Of a stretch of 63,346 nucleotides of DNA, positions 46,070 to 54,326 are shown one piece after another; within the stretch, counting starts at the first letter, position 1, and every line of letters starts with the position of its first letter. Source of the stretch: Armatimonadota bacterium (GTDB taxonomy: Bacteria > Armatimonadota > Zipacnadia > UBA1398 > JAKPQA01); assembly GCA_029547025.1 (NCBI GenBank), contig JAKPQA010000175.1, forward strand, positions 1-63,346, written 5' to 3'. The notes under the pieces are model-generated. The model saw only the letters and a program-made list of their open reading frames with translations. It searched no databases and was not told the origin of the DNA. The translations under genes and the position numbers were made by a program.

Positions 46070-46098
46070 ATTATACCAGTTATGAGCTGTATTGTCAA
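46070..46098 (-). promoter_or_regulatory. Consensus sigma-70 promoter for the rimP-nusA operon
   Basis: On the minus strand TTGACA (46098-46093), 17 bases, then TATAAT (46075-46070): an exact match to the housekeeping consensus with ideal spacing, in an A+T-rich island. The start would be near 46063, giving a leader of about 445 bases before rimP. This is the strongest promoter in the window, as expected for translation genes. It points away from the PilZ gene at 46291. Confidence 0.88.
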
Positions 46099-46290
46099 GC
46101 ACTTTGTGCGAGCAGATGTGTGTACTCTTGGCTGCCGGGGACGGCGGACGGCATCGATCCCGCGAGGGTGTCCGGTCTCATGTGCCCGAGGGGCGCCTGC
46201 GGCGCTGTTGGCCGTGCTGGCATGCCCCGCGGCACGTTATACTGGCCCTGCCGTCCGCTGGTGCCCGCTATGCTGCGAGGAGGTCTGGTT

Positions 46291-46836
46291 GTGAGCTCGC
46301 CTGACGCACCGGAGGCTGCCCGCCGCCGGCGGTACACGCGCATCCCCATCAGTCTGAGAATCGAGTGGCGGGCGCGTCGGCCGGGCGATGCGGCGGTGCG
46401 ACCTCCCGCGATCTCACAGACTCTTGACGTCGCCGAACGCGGCCTCCGCTTCGTCACCGACCGCGCCGATGTCGGGCCGGGGACCTACCTGGACATGACG
46501 CTCTACGGGCCCGACACGCGTGGCACCGCAGTGGTGCTTGAGGGCATCGTCACATGGGTACGGCCGTCGGGCAGCGATTGCGAGATCGGCGTTCGGTTGT
46601 TGTCAGCGCCGGAGGATGGGCTCCACGCGCTGATGATGGCCGCGCACGAGGTCCTGGGCGAGTTCAGCTGCGTCTGCCGCGATGTCCGCTTCTGCGGTGC
46701 GGCCGCTGAAGACTGCCCGGCGGCCGTCGAGGGCCGCAACTGCTGGCAGATCCCCCACCCGCCCTGCTGCTACTGGTCCGGGGGCGACCGCGACTGCACG
46801 CATTGCCCTGTGTCGATGCTGTGCTTCCTCGAATGA
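46291..46836 (+). CDS. PilZ-like protein with Cys-rich tail
   Basis: A 181-residue cytoplasmic protein. The N-terminal 100 residues resemble a PilZ domain, the cyclic-di-GMP receptor: RRRRYTRIPISLRIEW provides the arginine motif, and TLDVAERGLRF corresponds to the D/N-x-S-x-x-G motif with Ala in place of Ser; EGIVTWVRPSGSDCEIGVRL closes the barrel. The last 55 residues hold about ten Cys (CVCRDVRFCG, EDCPAAVEGRNCW, HPPCCYW, CTHCPVSMLC), like metal-binding tails found after signalling domains. GTG 46291 follows GAGGAGGT. A -10-like TATACT stands at 46238. It ends 12 bases from the convergent symporter gene. Confidence 0.72.
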   Translation: MSSPDAPEAARRRRYTRIPISLRIEWRARRPGDAAVRPPAISQTLDVAERGLRFVTDRADVGPGTYLDMTLYGPDTRGTAVVLEGIVTWVRPSGSDCEIGVRLLSAPEDGLHALMMAAHEVLGEFSCVCRDVRFCGAAAEDCPAAVEGRNCWQIPHPPCCYWSGGDRDCTHCPVSMLCFLE

Positions 46837-46848
46837 CCCTGCCGCCGG

Positions 46849-48372
46849 TCACCGAGCCGCAGGTGGCGTCGGAGGCCTCGCCGCCCACGCCCATGCCGCC
46901 CCGAGCGCCAGGACCGTCACCGTGCCGACGGTGGCGGCCGACATCTCGTGCCAGGGGCTGCGCCAAGCCGCCCACGCCTCGGGCCACACGGCCCACTCAC
47001 CCACCCTGACGCGCGACAGCGTCATCCACAGGATCACCAGCACTCCGGTGGCCACCGAGACGGCTGCCGCTCGGCTGGAGACGCGCGGAGCGATAAGGCC
47101 CAGGAGGAACAGCCCGAGGACCCCTCCGCCCAGCAGACCGCCGAGGTTGGCCGAGAACTGGATCGTGGACGTCGCCCCCTTCAGGGTCATGAACAGTGCC
47201 CAGCCCATGCTGGCCACGCCCCAGAAGAGAGTCGATGCCCACAGCACCCGCAGTGCCTGCCGGTCATCGGGTTCCGCGTTCACGTAGCGTTTGTAGCCAT
47301 CGATGAGTGTCAGCGTGGCCATGCTGTTGAGGTTCGAGTCCATGGAGGCGGCGAAGATGGACGCGATCACGAGGCCGCTCAGGCCGGGGACGATGGCGTG
47401 GGTAATGAAGTGCGGGAATACCGAGTCCGGCGCCATACCCAGGGGCAGGCGCCCCGGCCAGGCCTCGTAATACGCCCATAGTGCGGTGCCGATGAACCAG
47501 AACACGGCGGCCACCGGCATGTAGAGCAGCCCGGCAATCCAGATGCTCCGTACGGCCTCCCGGTCCGACCGCGCCGCGATGTACCGCTGGATGTAGCTCT
47601 GGTCGATACCCCAGTTGCGCAGGTGCTCGATCAGCGAGTTGAGCAGCACCAGCCACAATGTGGGGATGCTCCAGTCCCAAGCATAGGGGCCGAAGCTGAA
47701 CTTGCCGGCCTGTCCGGCGACCCGGATCACCCCTCCCAGACCGCCAGGCGTGCCGAGCAGCAGCGTGGTGACGCAGATGATGGGGCCGGCGATCAGGATG
47801 ATGCTCTGGAGCACGCCCGTCCACACCACCGCTTCGATGCCACCAAAGAGCGTGTAGAGCGTGATCAGCAGCCCGATAGCGATGATCAGCGTCCGCTGCA
47901 GACTCAGGTTGCCGGCCTCGCCGCCCAACATCGGCAGTACGGCCTGGGCGAGCAGATAGAGGATGGTGCCCATGCGGGCCATCTGCAAGATGAGGTACGT
48001 GAGTACCGCGTACGTGCGCGCCCAGGGGCCGAAGCGTTCCTCGAGGTGGGTGTAGGCCGACACGTGCCCGGACCGCCGGTAGAACCGGAGGAATGCGGTC
48101 GAGCCGATGGCCAGACCCACTGGTGTGACCAGGGTGAAGCCCGCGAACATCCAGTTGGTTTTGAACGTCTGGCCCGGGTTCGCGAGGAAGCTGATGCTGC
48201 TGATGTAGCTCCCGAACATGGAAAGGCCCACGGCCCAACCCGGCATGGCCTTGTGGGCGACCATGAAGCGGTCAGCGTCCTTCTTTCTGAACGCGAAGTA
48301 GGTTCCCACTCCTACAATGAGCAGGATATACAGCGCCACGATGCTGAGGTTGAGGATCTGGCCGGAGGTCAT
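46849..48372 (-). CDS. Sodium:solute symporter (SSS family)
   Basis: A 507-residue membrane transporter of the SSS family with about 13 helices. Seen: LNLSIVALYILLIVGVGTYF as first helix, the GWAVGLSMFGSYISSISFLA block typical of the Na-binding region, YTHLEERFGPWARTY, and SLIEHLRNWGIDQSYIQRY. Members with this pattern import sugars, sialic acid or similar solutes with Na+. ATG 48372 is chosen from family alignment; no strong ribosome site precedes it, and the frame is open to 48486. The 302 bases upstream, to the end of the McsA-like gene at 48675, hold nothing else I recognise. Confidence 0.88.
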   Translation of the reverse strand: MTSGQILNLSIVALYILLIVGVGTYFAFRKKDADRFMVAHKAMPGWAVGLSMFGSYISSISFLANPGQTFKTNWMFAGFTLVTPVGLAIGSTAFLRFYRRSGHVSAYTHLEERFGPWARTYAVLTYLILQMARMGTILYLLAQAVLPMLGGEAGNLSLQRTLIIAIGLLITLYTLFGGIEAVVWTGVLQSIILIAGPIICVTTLLLGTPGGLGGVIRVAGQAGKFSFGPYAWDWSIPTLWLVLLNSLIEHLRNWGIDQSYIQRYIAARSDREAVRSIWIAGLLYMPVAAVFWFIGTALWAYYEAWPGRLPLGMAPDSVFPHFITHAIVPGLSGLVIASIFAASMDSNLNSMATLTLIDGYKRYVNAEPDDRQALRVLWASTLFWGVASMGWALFMTLKGATSTIQFSANLGGLLGGGVLGLFLLGLIAPRVSSRAAAVSVATGVLVILWMTLSRVRVGEWAVWPEAWAAWRSPWHEMSAATVGTVTVLALGAAWAWAARPPTPPAAR

Positions 48373-48674
48373 TGGTCCGTGGTCTTCGCCCGCCGCAGGC
48401 TCGGACCTGCCGGGGTATGGGAGCGGGGCATTGGCGGTCGCTTGGGGCGCCAGCGGCCCATGGTCCGGGTCGCGGCGGGGCGCCATGGGGGCCGCTGGCC
48501 GCTTGGGCTGACCGTCCCGGCCGGCTATGAGATGCCGAGCGGGCCGCTCGACCCACGCGCGTTTCGGGCGTACCCCTGTGCGGGTCCTCCACCAGACGGG
48601 TCAGGGCGTCAGCGCAGCGTACGGGCCTTTCGCGCACCGCCCCGGCCCAGGCTACCGCCCATGCGGGAGCAGGG

Positions 48675-49217
48675 CTACTCGTCCGCGGTCGGGCGTGCGC
48701 GGCGGGTGCGTCCGCGGGCAGCTGGCTCGCGGAGCGCGCGGATCTCGTCGCGCAGCTGGGCCGCTCGGAGGTACTCCTCGAGCTCAATGGCCCGGTCGAG
48801 CTCCGCCGTCAACTGGCGCATCTTGGCGGCGCGTGTCGAGTGGCCTCGCGAGGCGCGCGCCTCTGTCAGTGGTACGTCAACGCCCTGTACCGTCCGAAGC
48901 ACGGCGCGGAGGATGCCGGCATGGGCCGTGTAGCAGGTGTCGCAGCCGAGCAGCTCACTCTGCGAGAACGCCTCGGCGGTGAGCCCACACACGGGGCACA
49001 CGGACGAGAATGCGGCCGCGTCGACCAGGGGCTCGCGACGTGTGCCGGCTGGTTCGGCGGCGGCCTCGTCGAGAACGAATCCCAGTGTGATGGCGCCCTC
49101 CTCGGCTCGACGGCGCGCACAGGCATCGCACAGGTTCACTTCGAACCGCACATCGTTGATGGTCATGCACACGGAGACCGTCGCCGGACTGGTCCCACAC
49201 TCGTCACACGTGCTCAT
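48675..49217 (-). CDS. McsA-like zinc-finger protein with UVR domain
   Basis: A 180-residue protein resembling McsA/UvrB-UvrC-motif proteins. Seen: two CxxC zinc pairs at C4/C7 and C30/C33, a second set SVCPVCG and LGCDTCY, and a C-terminal UVR helix pair (LDRAIELEEYLRAAQLRDEI). In Firmicutes McsA activates the McsB arginine kinase and sits with clpC; neither mcsB nor clpC is here. It starts 8 bases after the aminotransferase stop, so the two are coupled. Function by analogy would be protein quality control. Confidence 0.78.
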   Translation of the reverse strand: MSTCDECGTSPATVSVCMTINDVRFEVNLCDACARRRAEEGAITLGFVLDEAAAEPAGTRREPLVDAAAFSSVCPVCGLTAEAFSQSELLGCDTCYTAHAGILRAVLRTVQGVDVPLTEARASRGHSTRAAKMRQLTAELDRAIELEEYLRAAQLRDEIRALREPAARGRTRRARPTADE

Positions 49218-49225
49218 ATCGATCT

Positions 49226-50134
49226 CTAGCCGGATGACCCGGCCGCTCCCTCGGGATAGATCGGTACCCCTTCGGTCTCGGTGAGGGCGTGGAACGCGAC
49301 TCGTAGTCTTTTCGTGACTGGCCCCGGCGCTCCATCGCCGATCACGCGGCCATCGATCTTGACCACCGCGATCACCTCGGCGGCCGTGCCAGTGAGGAAG
49401 CACTCGTCGGCGGCATAGAGGTCCACGGGTGTCAGGACCCGCTCCTGGACCTCGATGCCCTCCCGGCGGGCCAACTCCATCACAGCGTCGCGCGTCACGC
49501 CGACCAGGATGCCGCAGTGCGTCGGTGGCGTCAGCAGTTGCCCCTCACTCACTACGAACACATTGTCGCCTGTGGCCTCGGCCACATAGCCCTCGGAGTT
49601 GAGCATGATGCCTTCGAGTAGTCCCGCGCGCTTCACTTCGATCTTGGCAAGGATGTTGTTGAGGTAGTTCAGCGACTTTACGCTCGGGTCCAGCGATGTG
49701 GGCGGCGTCCGCCTTGTGGCACAGGTGATGACCTCGAGACCTCGCTCATACAGCTCGGCGGGGTACAGCGAGATCCCGTCGCAGATGATGATGATCGATG
49801 CCTTCGGGCACTTGCCGGGGTCGAGCCCCAAGTCGCCCACGCCACGTGTGACTATCAGCCGGATGTACCCATCCGTGCACTCGCCCGCTCGCAACGTCGC
49901 GAGGGTCGCATCGATCAGCTCGGAGGGTGTGAGTGGGATATCCAGCATGATGGCGCGGGCCGAGCGGTATAGCCGACGGATGTGTTGCTCCAGGCGGAAC
50001 ACGCGGCCATGGTAGACACGGATGCCCTCGAAAACGCCATCGCCATAGAGCAGGCCGTGATCGTAGACCGAGACCATGGCCTCCCCCGCGGGCACGATCC
50101 GGCCGTCGAGATACACCATCGGTCTCACACGCAT
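49226..50134 (-). CDS. ilvE: Branched-chain-amino-acid aminotransferase
   Basis: A 302-residue PLP enzyme of fold type IV that transfers the amino group for Leu, Ile and Val. Seen: YLDGRIVPAGEAMVSVYDHG, FEGIRVYHGRVFRLEQHI, the PLP lysine K153 in SVKSLNYLNN, and GYVAEATGDNVFVV. Full length for IlvE; D-amino-acid transaminase or aminodeoxychorismate lyase share the fold but fit less well. ATG 50134 or an ATG five codons later could be the start. It is divergent from the radical SAM gene. Confidence 0.9.
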   Translation of the reverse strand: MRVRPMVYLDGRIVPAGEAMVSVYDHGLLYGDGVFEGIRVYHGRVFRLEQHIRRLYRSARAIMLDIPLTPSELIDATLATLRAGECTDGYIRLIVTRGVGDLGLDPGKCPKASIIIICDGISLYPAELYERGLEVITCATRRTPPTSLDPSVKSLNYLNNILAKIEVKRAGLLEGIMLNSEGYVAEATGDNVFVVSEGQLLTPPTHCGILVGVTRDAVMELARREGIEVQERVLTPVDLYAADECFLTGTAAEVIAVVKIDGRVIGDGAPGPVTKRLRVAFHALTETEGVPIYPEGAAGSSG

Positions 50135-50210
50135 CTACCTCGCCGCTCTACAGAGGGAGCTGTATCCGAACGCGCCTGCGCCGGCCTCACCCGGGAGGCA
50201 CCTTCGCGCC

Positions 50211-50239
50211 ACGATAGCACAATGCGGTGTGAGTGGCAA
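50211..50239 (-). promoter_or_regulatory. Probable promoter of ilvE
   Basis: On the minus strand TTGCCA (50239-50234) and TATCGT (50216-50211) with a 17-base spacer lie in the 192-base divergent gap between ilvE and the radical SAM gene. Transcription would start near 50204, leaving a leader of about 70 bases. Confidence 0.5.
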
Positions 50240-50326
50240 CGCGAGTCCCGTGCGCGTTGCAGGACGGCTCGGGGGCGCAGGATTGGCCGGTGTCTGCTCG
50301 AAACCCACTTGGGGGCGCTGCCCGGC

Positions 50327-51115
50327 ATGAGCATCCGCGTCGAAGAGATCCAGTGCAAGTCCGCCCTCACCGGTTCGGGCGGTCGCTTCCGCCTGAACCC
50401 CTACTGCGGGTGCGAGCACTCATGCGCGTACTGCTACGCCACTTACCTGACTCGCTGGCGCGGCCAGTCGGCCCCCTGGGGCTCGTGGGTGCAGGTCAAG
50501 ACGAACATCGCAAGGGTGCTCGAGTGCGAGCTGGCTCGCCGGAGGGTCGCCCATGTCATGCTCTCGACGGCCTGCGATGCCTATCAGCCCGTCGAGGAGC
50601 ACTACCGCCTGACGCGCCGGTGCCTGTCGGTGCTCGCCATCGCCTCACAAAAGCTCGACGGGCCCAGCGTGTTCGTGCTCACGAAGTCCGACCGGGTCCT
50701 GGGCGATCTGGATGTGCTTCGCATGTTCCCCGAGGGCAGCCTCAGGGTCGCTTTCTCAGTGACCACGCATCGCGATGATGTCGCGGCCATTCTCGAACCC
50801 GGCGCGCCCTCCCCATCGGCCCGCATCGCGGCGGCGACGGCTCTGGTCGCCGAGGGAATCTGCGTCGAGCTGTTCATCAACCCCGTGCTCCCCTACATCA
50901 CCGAGCGGGACATGCCGGCGCTCCTCGATGCGGCCCGAGTTGCGGGCTGTGGCGTCGGAGGCTTCGACAGGACGAACTACCTCGACCGCCAGCCCGGCGC
51001 CCGACTGCGTGCCGTCTATCGTCACCTGGGCCCCGAAGCCCAGGAGCGGCTCGAGCAGGCCCGGAATGAACGCCGAAGCGAGGTCCCGACCTCGTGGTCG
51101 CCAGGGGGCTACTGA
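50327..51115 (+). CDS. Radical SAM protein (spore photoproduct lyase-like)
   Basis: A 262-residue radical SAM enzyme. The [4Fe-4S] motif C29-x3-C33-x2-C36 stands in YCGCEHSCAYCYATY. The surrounding pattern (NPYCGCEHSCAYCYA, VQVKTNI, LSTACDAYQPVE, FVLTKSD) is that of the Rv2578c/SPL-like subfamily found in many non-sporulating bacteria. Its reaction is unknown; DNA repair is only one option. ATG 50327 fits the family; GGGGGC lies 10 bases upstream. The next gene starts 1 base after its stop. Confidence 0.82.
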   Translation: MSIRVEEIQCKSALTGSGGRFRLNPYCGCEHSCAYCYATYLTRWRGQSAPWGSWVQVKTNIARVLECELARRRVAHVMLSTACDAYQPVEEHYRLTRRCLSVLAIASQKLDGPSVFVLTKSDRVLGDLDVLRMFPEGSLRVAFSVTTHRDDVAAILEPGAPSPSARIAAATALVAEGICVELFINPVLPYITERDMPALLDAARVAGCGVGGFDRTNYLDRQPGARLRAVYRHLGPEAQERLEQARNERRSEVPTSWSPGGY

Positions 51116-51116
51116 A

Positions 51117-51923
51117 ATGCAGGAGTGCGCCACAGTGCCCGTCTTCCAGATCGAGGACCGCACTTTCACGAGGCTGATCCTCGGCCACAACCCACTTCTC
51201 GGCTACTCCTACCTGAGCCATGCCCGCTGCCGGGAGTACGCGGAGCGCTTCGCGACCTATGAGCCCATCCGTGATGTCATCGTGGCCGCGCTCCGCATGG
51301 GCGTCCGAAGCATCATGATCAGCCCCGGCGGCGAGCAGTCCGACCGTGTGGCCCAGGCCATCGAGGCCGCGCAGGAGCACACGGGCATCACCATGTCGAA
51401 CCTGGTCATCGTCGGCCCGGACATCCCCAGCCAGATGGACTACCTCAAGCGCGTAGGCTGCCAGGTGTGCCTCGTCCACGGTCAGGTGACCGACTCGATG
51501 TTCTGGCGCGCGGAGTGGACGTTTCGGCCCGAGTTCGCCGAGCTCCTGGCCGCCATTCGCGCTGCGGGGTTCGTGCCGGGGATGTCGAGCCACAACGGCG
51601 GCGAGACGGTCCCCGTGGCGGAGCGGTTCGATGTGCAGGTCATCAACACGCCGGTCAACAAGATCGCCTGGCGGATGTGCCCCTGTGTCGAGCAGGTGCT
51701 CGAGGCCGTCCGAAGATCGACGCGCAAGATCATCGCTATGAAACCTCTGGCCATGGGGCGCATCGCTCCGCAGGAGGCCCTGGAGTATGCCCTCCAGGTC
51801 CCCGGTGTGGATGCTCTGTGCATTGGCATTGCCACCCCTGCGGAGGCTGAGGAGACCTTCGCCATCGGCGCCGAGGTGTTGGCCCGCACCGGCTGCACGA
51901 ACGGACGCGGCGCGTCGGCGTGA
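51117..51923 (+). CDS. TIM-barrel protein, distantly aldo/keto reductase-like
   Basis: A 268-residue protein. The opening FTRLILGHNPLLGYSYLSHA and alternating beta/alpha pattern (SIMISPGGEQS, SNLVIVGPDIPSQM, FVPGMSSHNGGE, VQVINTPVNKIAW) indicate a TIM barrel. The end, KIIAMKPLAMGRIAPQEALE then GVDALCIGIATPAEAEETF, matches the last strands of aldo/keto reductases. The usual catalytic Tyr-Lys-His set is not evident, so it may not be a reductase. It is coupled to the radical SAM gene (1-base gap) and may modify the same substrate. Confidence 0.6.
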   Translation: MQECATVPVFQIEDRTFTRLILGHNPLLGYSYLSHARCREYAERFATYEPIRDVIVAALRMGVRSIMISPGGEQSDRVAQAIEAAQEHTGITMSNLVIVGPDIPSQMDYLKRVGCQVCLVHGQVTDSMFWRAEWTFRPEFAELLAAIRAAGFVPGMSSHNGGETVPVAERFDVQVINTPVNKIAWRMCPCVEQVLEAVRRSTRKIIAMKPLAMGRIAPQEALEYALQVPGVDALCIGIATPAEAEETFAIGAEVLARTGCTNGRGASA

Positions 51924-52068
51924 TGGAGCTGTGGCCCGAGGGTTGCGGCGTGCGGCCGGATCGCCACCATGGCGTCCGGCTCCGTTTACGTTCGAAGCGC
52001 GTGCGGGGTACACTCCATCCATGCGCGGCCGGCAGCGAGGTGTGGGGCCGCCACGGGAGGGCTGCTTC

Positions 52069-53082
52069 GTGGGACGCGTACGAGCCGTGGTTGTGGGTGC
52101 GGGCGGTATCGCAGGGGCGTGGTTCCCGCCGCTGCTGAAAGAGGATGTTGAGATCGCCGCGGTGGTGGACCTGAACCGCGAGGCCGCCCGGCGTCGCGTC
52201 GAGGAGTACGCCCCCTCGGCCGAGGCCACTACGGACCTGTCCACCGCACTGGCGAGCCATGCACCGGACTTCGTCGTGGATCTGACCGTGCCCGAAGCAC
52301 ACTGCGAGGTGACCTGCACGGCGCTGGAGGCCGGGTGTCACGTCATTGGCGAGAAGCCGATGGCCTCGCGGATGGACGAAGCGCGCCAGATGGTGCGGGC
52401 TTCGGAGCGCACGGGCAAGCTGTACATGGTGAGTCAGTCGCGCCGGTGGAACCCGGCTCACGAGCAGGTGCGACGGGTCGTGGCCGAGGGTGCCCTGGGA
52501 ACCGTGACGACGGTCAACTGCGACTTCTACATCGGCGCTCACTTTGGCGGGTTCCGCGATGAGATGCCCAGCCCGCTCATCCTCGACATGGCCATCCACC
52601 ATTTCGATCTGGCGCGCTACATGACTGGCGAGGACGCCACACACGTGTATGCGCGCGAGTTTGCCCCCGCCGGCTCGTGGTACCGCGGTGACGCCGCGGC
52701 GAGCTGCGTTTTCGAGATGACGCACGGCGTCGTGTTCACCTACCGCGGCAGCTGGTGCGCCGAGGGCTGCCACACGAGCTGGAATGGCGACTGGCGCATC
52801 GTCGGCGAACGCGGTACGGTGGTCTATGAGCGGGACCAGGAGCCTCGCGGCCAGGTCGTAGCCGGCGACGAAGGGTTCCATCGGCCGCTTCAGGATCTGC
52901 GTGTGCCCGAGCCCCGTCTGCAGTATGACGGCATGCACGGCGCCCTGCGTGAGATGCTCGAGTTCCTGCGCGGCGGCGCGGTTCCGCAGACCGAGTGCCA
53001 CGACAACATCCGCTCTCTGGCCATGGTGTTCGGCGCCATCGAGAGCTCGCGGCGCGCGGAGCGCGTGCCTATCGAAGAGTGA
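52069..53082 (+). CDS. Gfo/Idh/MocA-family oxidoreductase
   Basis: A 337-residue NAD(P)-dependent oxidoreductase. Rossmann start AVVVGAGGIAGAWFPPLL, the conserved E-K-P in HVIGEKPMAS with the catalytic Lys, and DMAIHHFDLARYM carrying the second active-site His/Asp block. Family members oxidise or epimerise sugars, inositols and sugar-phosphates; the substrate is not decidable. GTG 52069 has GGGAGG 8 bases upstream; an ATG at 52021 is in frame. The 145-base gap before it contains no gene. It may work with the nucleotide-sugar genes that follow. Confidence 0.88.
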   Translation: MGRVRAVVVGAGGIAGAWFPPLLKEDVEIAAVVDLNREAARRRVEEYAPSAEATTDLSTALASHAPDFVVDLTVPEAHCEVTCTALEAGCHVIGEKPMASRMDEARQMVRASERTGKLYMVSQSRRWNPAHEQVRRVVAEGALGTVTTVNCDFYIGAHFGGFRDEMPSPLILDMAIHHFDLARYMTGEDATHVYAREFAPAGSWYRGDAAASCVFEMTHGVVFTYRGSWCAEGCHTSWNGDWRIVGERGTVVYERDQEPRGQVVAGDEGFHRPLQDLRVPEPRLQYDGMHGALREMLEFLRGGAVPQTECHDNIRSLAMVFGAIESSRRAERVPIEE

Positions 53083-53096
53083 CCGCAGGCCTGGCG

Positions 53097-53155
53097 GGTA
53101 ACTCGCGGCGGTGCCCAACCAGCTCGCCGGCGAGCTTGACGTGAGTTGGGTTACC
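53097..53155. repeat. Nested inverted repeats before rmlB
   Basis: Three nested pairs share one centre region: GGTAAC 53097-53102 with GTTACC 53150-53155, CCCAAC 53114-53119 with GTTGGG 53145-53150, and a perfect 16-bp palindrome AGCTCGCCGGCGAGCT at 53121-53136. It lies just after the oxidoreductase gene. It may be a terminator for that gene or an operator for rmlBA. Confidence 0.5.
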
Positions 53156-53237
53156 GCGGAGGGTATGACCCTATTGGGTGGCGTGAGGGCCGCGGCCGGG
53201 GCCGGGCAGCGGCCGGGTGGCGCGGGGAGGTGGTCAT

Positions 53238-54326
53238 GTGTCCGGCTGGCGTCGGCGCATCGCCGTGACGGGCGGCTGCGGCTTCATCGGCGGGGCCTAT
53301 CTCCGGCAGATGGTGCCGCGACACCCAGAGGATCTTTACGTGAACATCGACGCGCTGACCTACGCGGCCAGCCCGGAGCGCGTGGCCGCCGTGGCCCACG
53401 AAGGCAACTACGTCTTCGAGCGCGTCGACATCCGTGACACCAAGGCGGTCGTGGAGTGTCTGGGTCGTCATTCGATCACCGACGTGGTCCACTTCGCGGC
53501 GGAGTCGCACAACGACCGGGCGATCCTGACTCCGCTACGATTCGTTGAGACGAACGTGGTCGGAACGGCGAACCTGCTCGAGTCGTGGCGCGTCGTGGCC
53601 AAGGGCAGCGGCGGGCGCTTCCATCACATCTCCACCGACGAGGTCTACGGGTCTCTGCCCATCGAGGGCGGCGAGGGCTTCACCGAGAGCACGCCCTACG
53701 ATCCCAGCTCGCCCTACTCGGCGAGCAAGGCCGCGGCAGACCACCTGGTGCGGGCATGGCACCGGACTTTCGGGCTCGATGTCGTCATCACCAACTGCTC
53801 GAACAACTTTGGGCCGTTCCAGTTCCCCGAGAAACTCCTGCCCGTGATGATCTCGAATGCCCTCTCGGGCCGCCGGCTGCCAGTCTACGGCGACGGGATG
53901 AACGTGCGGGACTGGATCCATGTCGAGGACCACTGCGACGCTCTGGACCTGGTGCTTCGCCAAGGCCGCGCGGGCCGGACCTACAACATCGGCGCGGATT
54001 GCGAGATCCCGAATATCACCTTGGTGACCATGCTGTGCGAGATCATCGACCAGCGCGAGGGTCCCCTTCCCGGCGGCAGGTCCCGTGCGAGCCTGATCGA
54101 GTTCGTCCCGGATCGCCCGGGGCACGACCGCCGCTATGCCATCGATGCGAGCCGGATCCGTGAGGAGCTCGGCTGGTCGCCTCGCCACGAGTTCCGCCAG
54201 GCGCTCGAGGACACGGTGGACTGGTACCGGACCCACCGGGCGTGGGTCGAGAACTGCCAGAAGTCAGACGAGTTCCGCGCCTACGCCGAGCGCAACTACG
54301 GCGAGCGGTCGGGTGATGTGAGTTGA
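53238..54326 (+). CDS. rmlB: dTDP-glucose 4,6-dehydratase RmlB
   Basis: A 362-residue extended short-chain dehydrogenase making dTDP-4-keto-6-deoxyglucose, the branch point to dTDP-rhamnose and other deoxysugars. Seen: NAD motif VTGGCGFIGGAYL, HFAAESHNDRAI, the catalytic T-D-E in HISTDEVYGSL, Y-x3-K in YSASKAAADHL, and NNFGPFQFPEKLLP. GTG 53238 follows GGGGAGGTGG. Its stop overlaps the rmlA start. The rmlC and rmlD genes are not in the window. Confidence 0.94.
   Translation: MSGWRRRIAVTGGCGFIGGAYLRQMVPRHPEDLYVNIDALTYAASPERVAAVAHEGNYVFERVDIRDTKAVVECLGRHSITDVVHFAAESHNDRAILTPLRFVETNVVGTANLLESWRVVAKGSGGRFHHISTDEVYGSLPIEGGEGFTESTPYDPSSPYSASKAAADHLVRAWHRTFGLDVVITNCSNNFGPFQFPEKLLPVMISNALSGRRLPVYGDGMNVRDWIHVEDHCDALDLVLRQGRAGRTYNIGADCEIPNITLVTMLCEIIDQREGPLPGGRSRASLIEFVPDRPGHDRRYAIDASRIREELGWSPRHEFRQALEDTVDWYRTHRAWVENCQKSDEFRAYAERNYGERSGDVS

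Noticed and set aside
51736-53118. Minus-strand frame of 460 codons opposite the Gfo/Idh gene
   Set aside because: The plus strand has clear catalytic motifs; the antisense has none.
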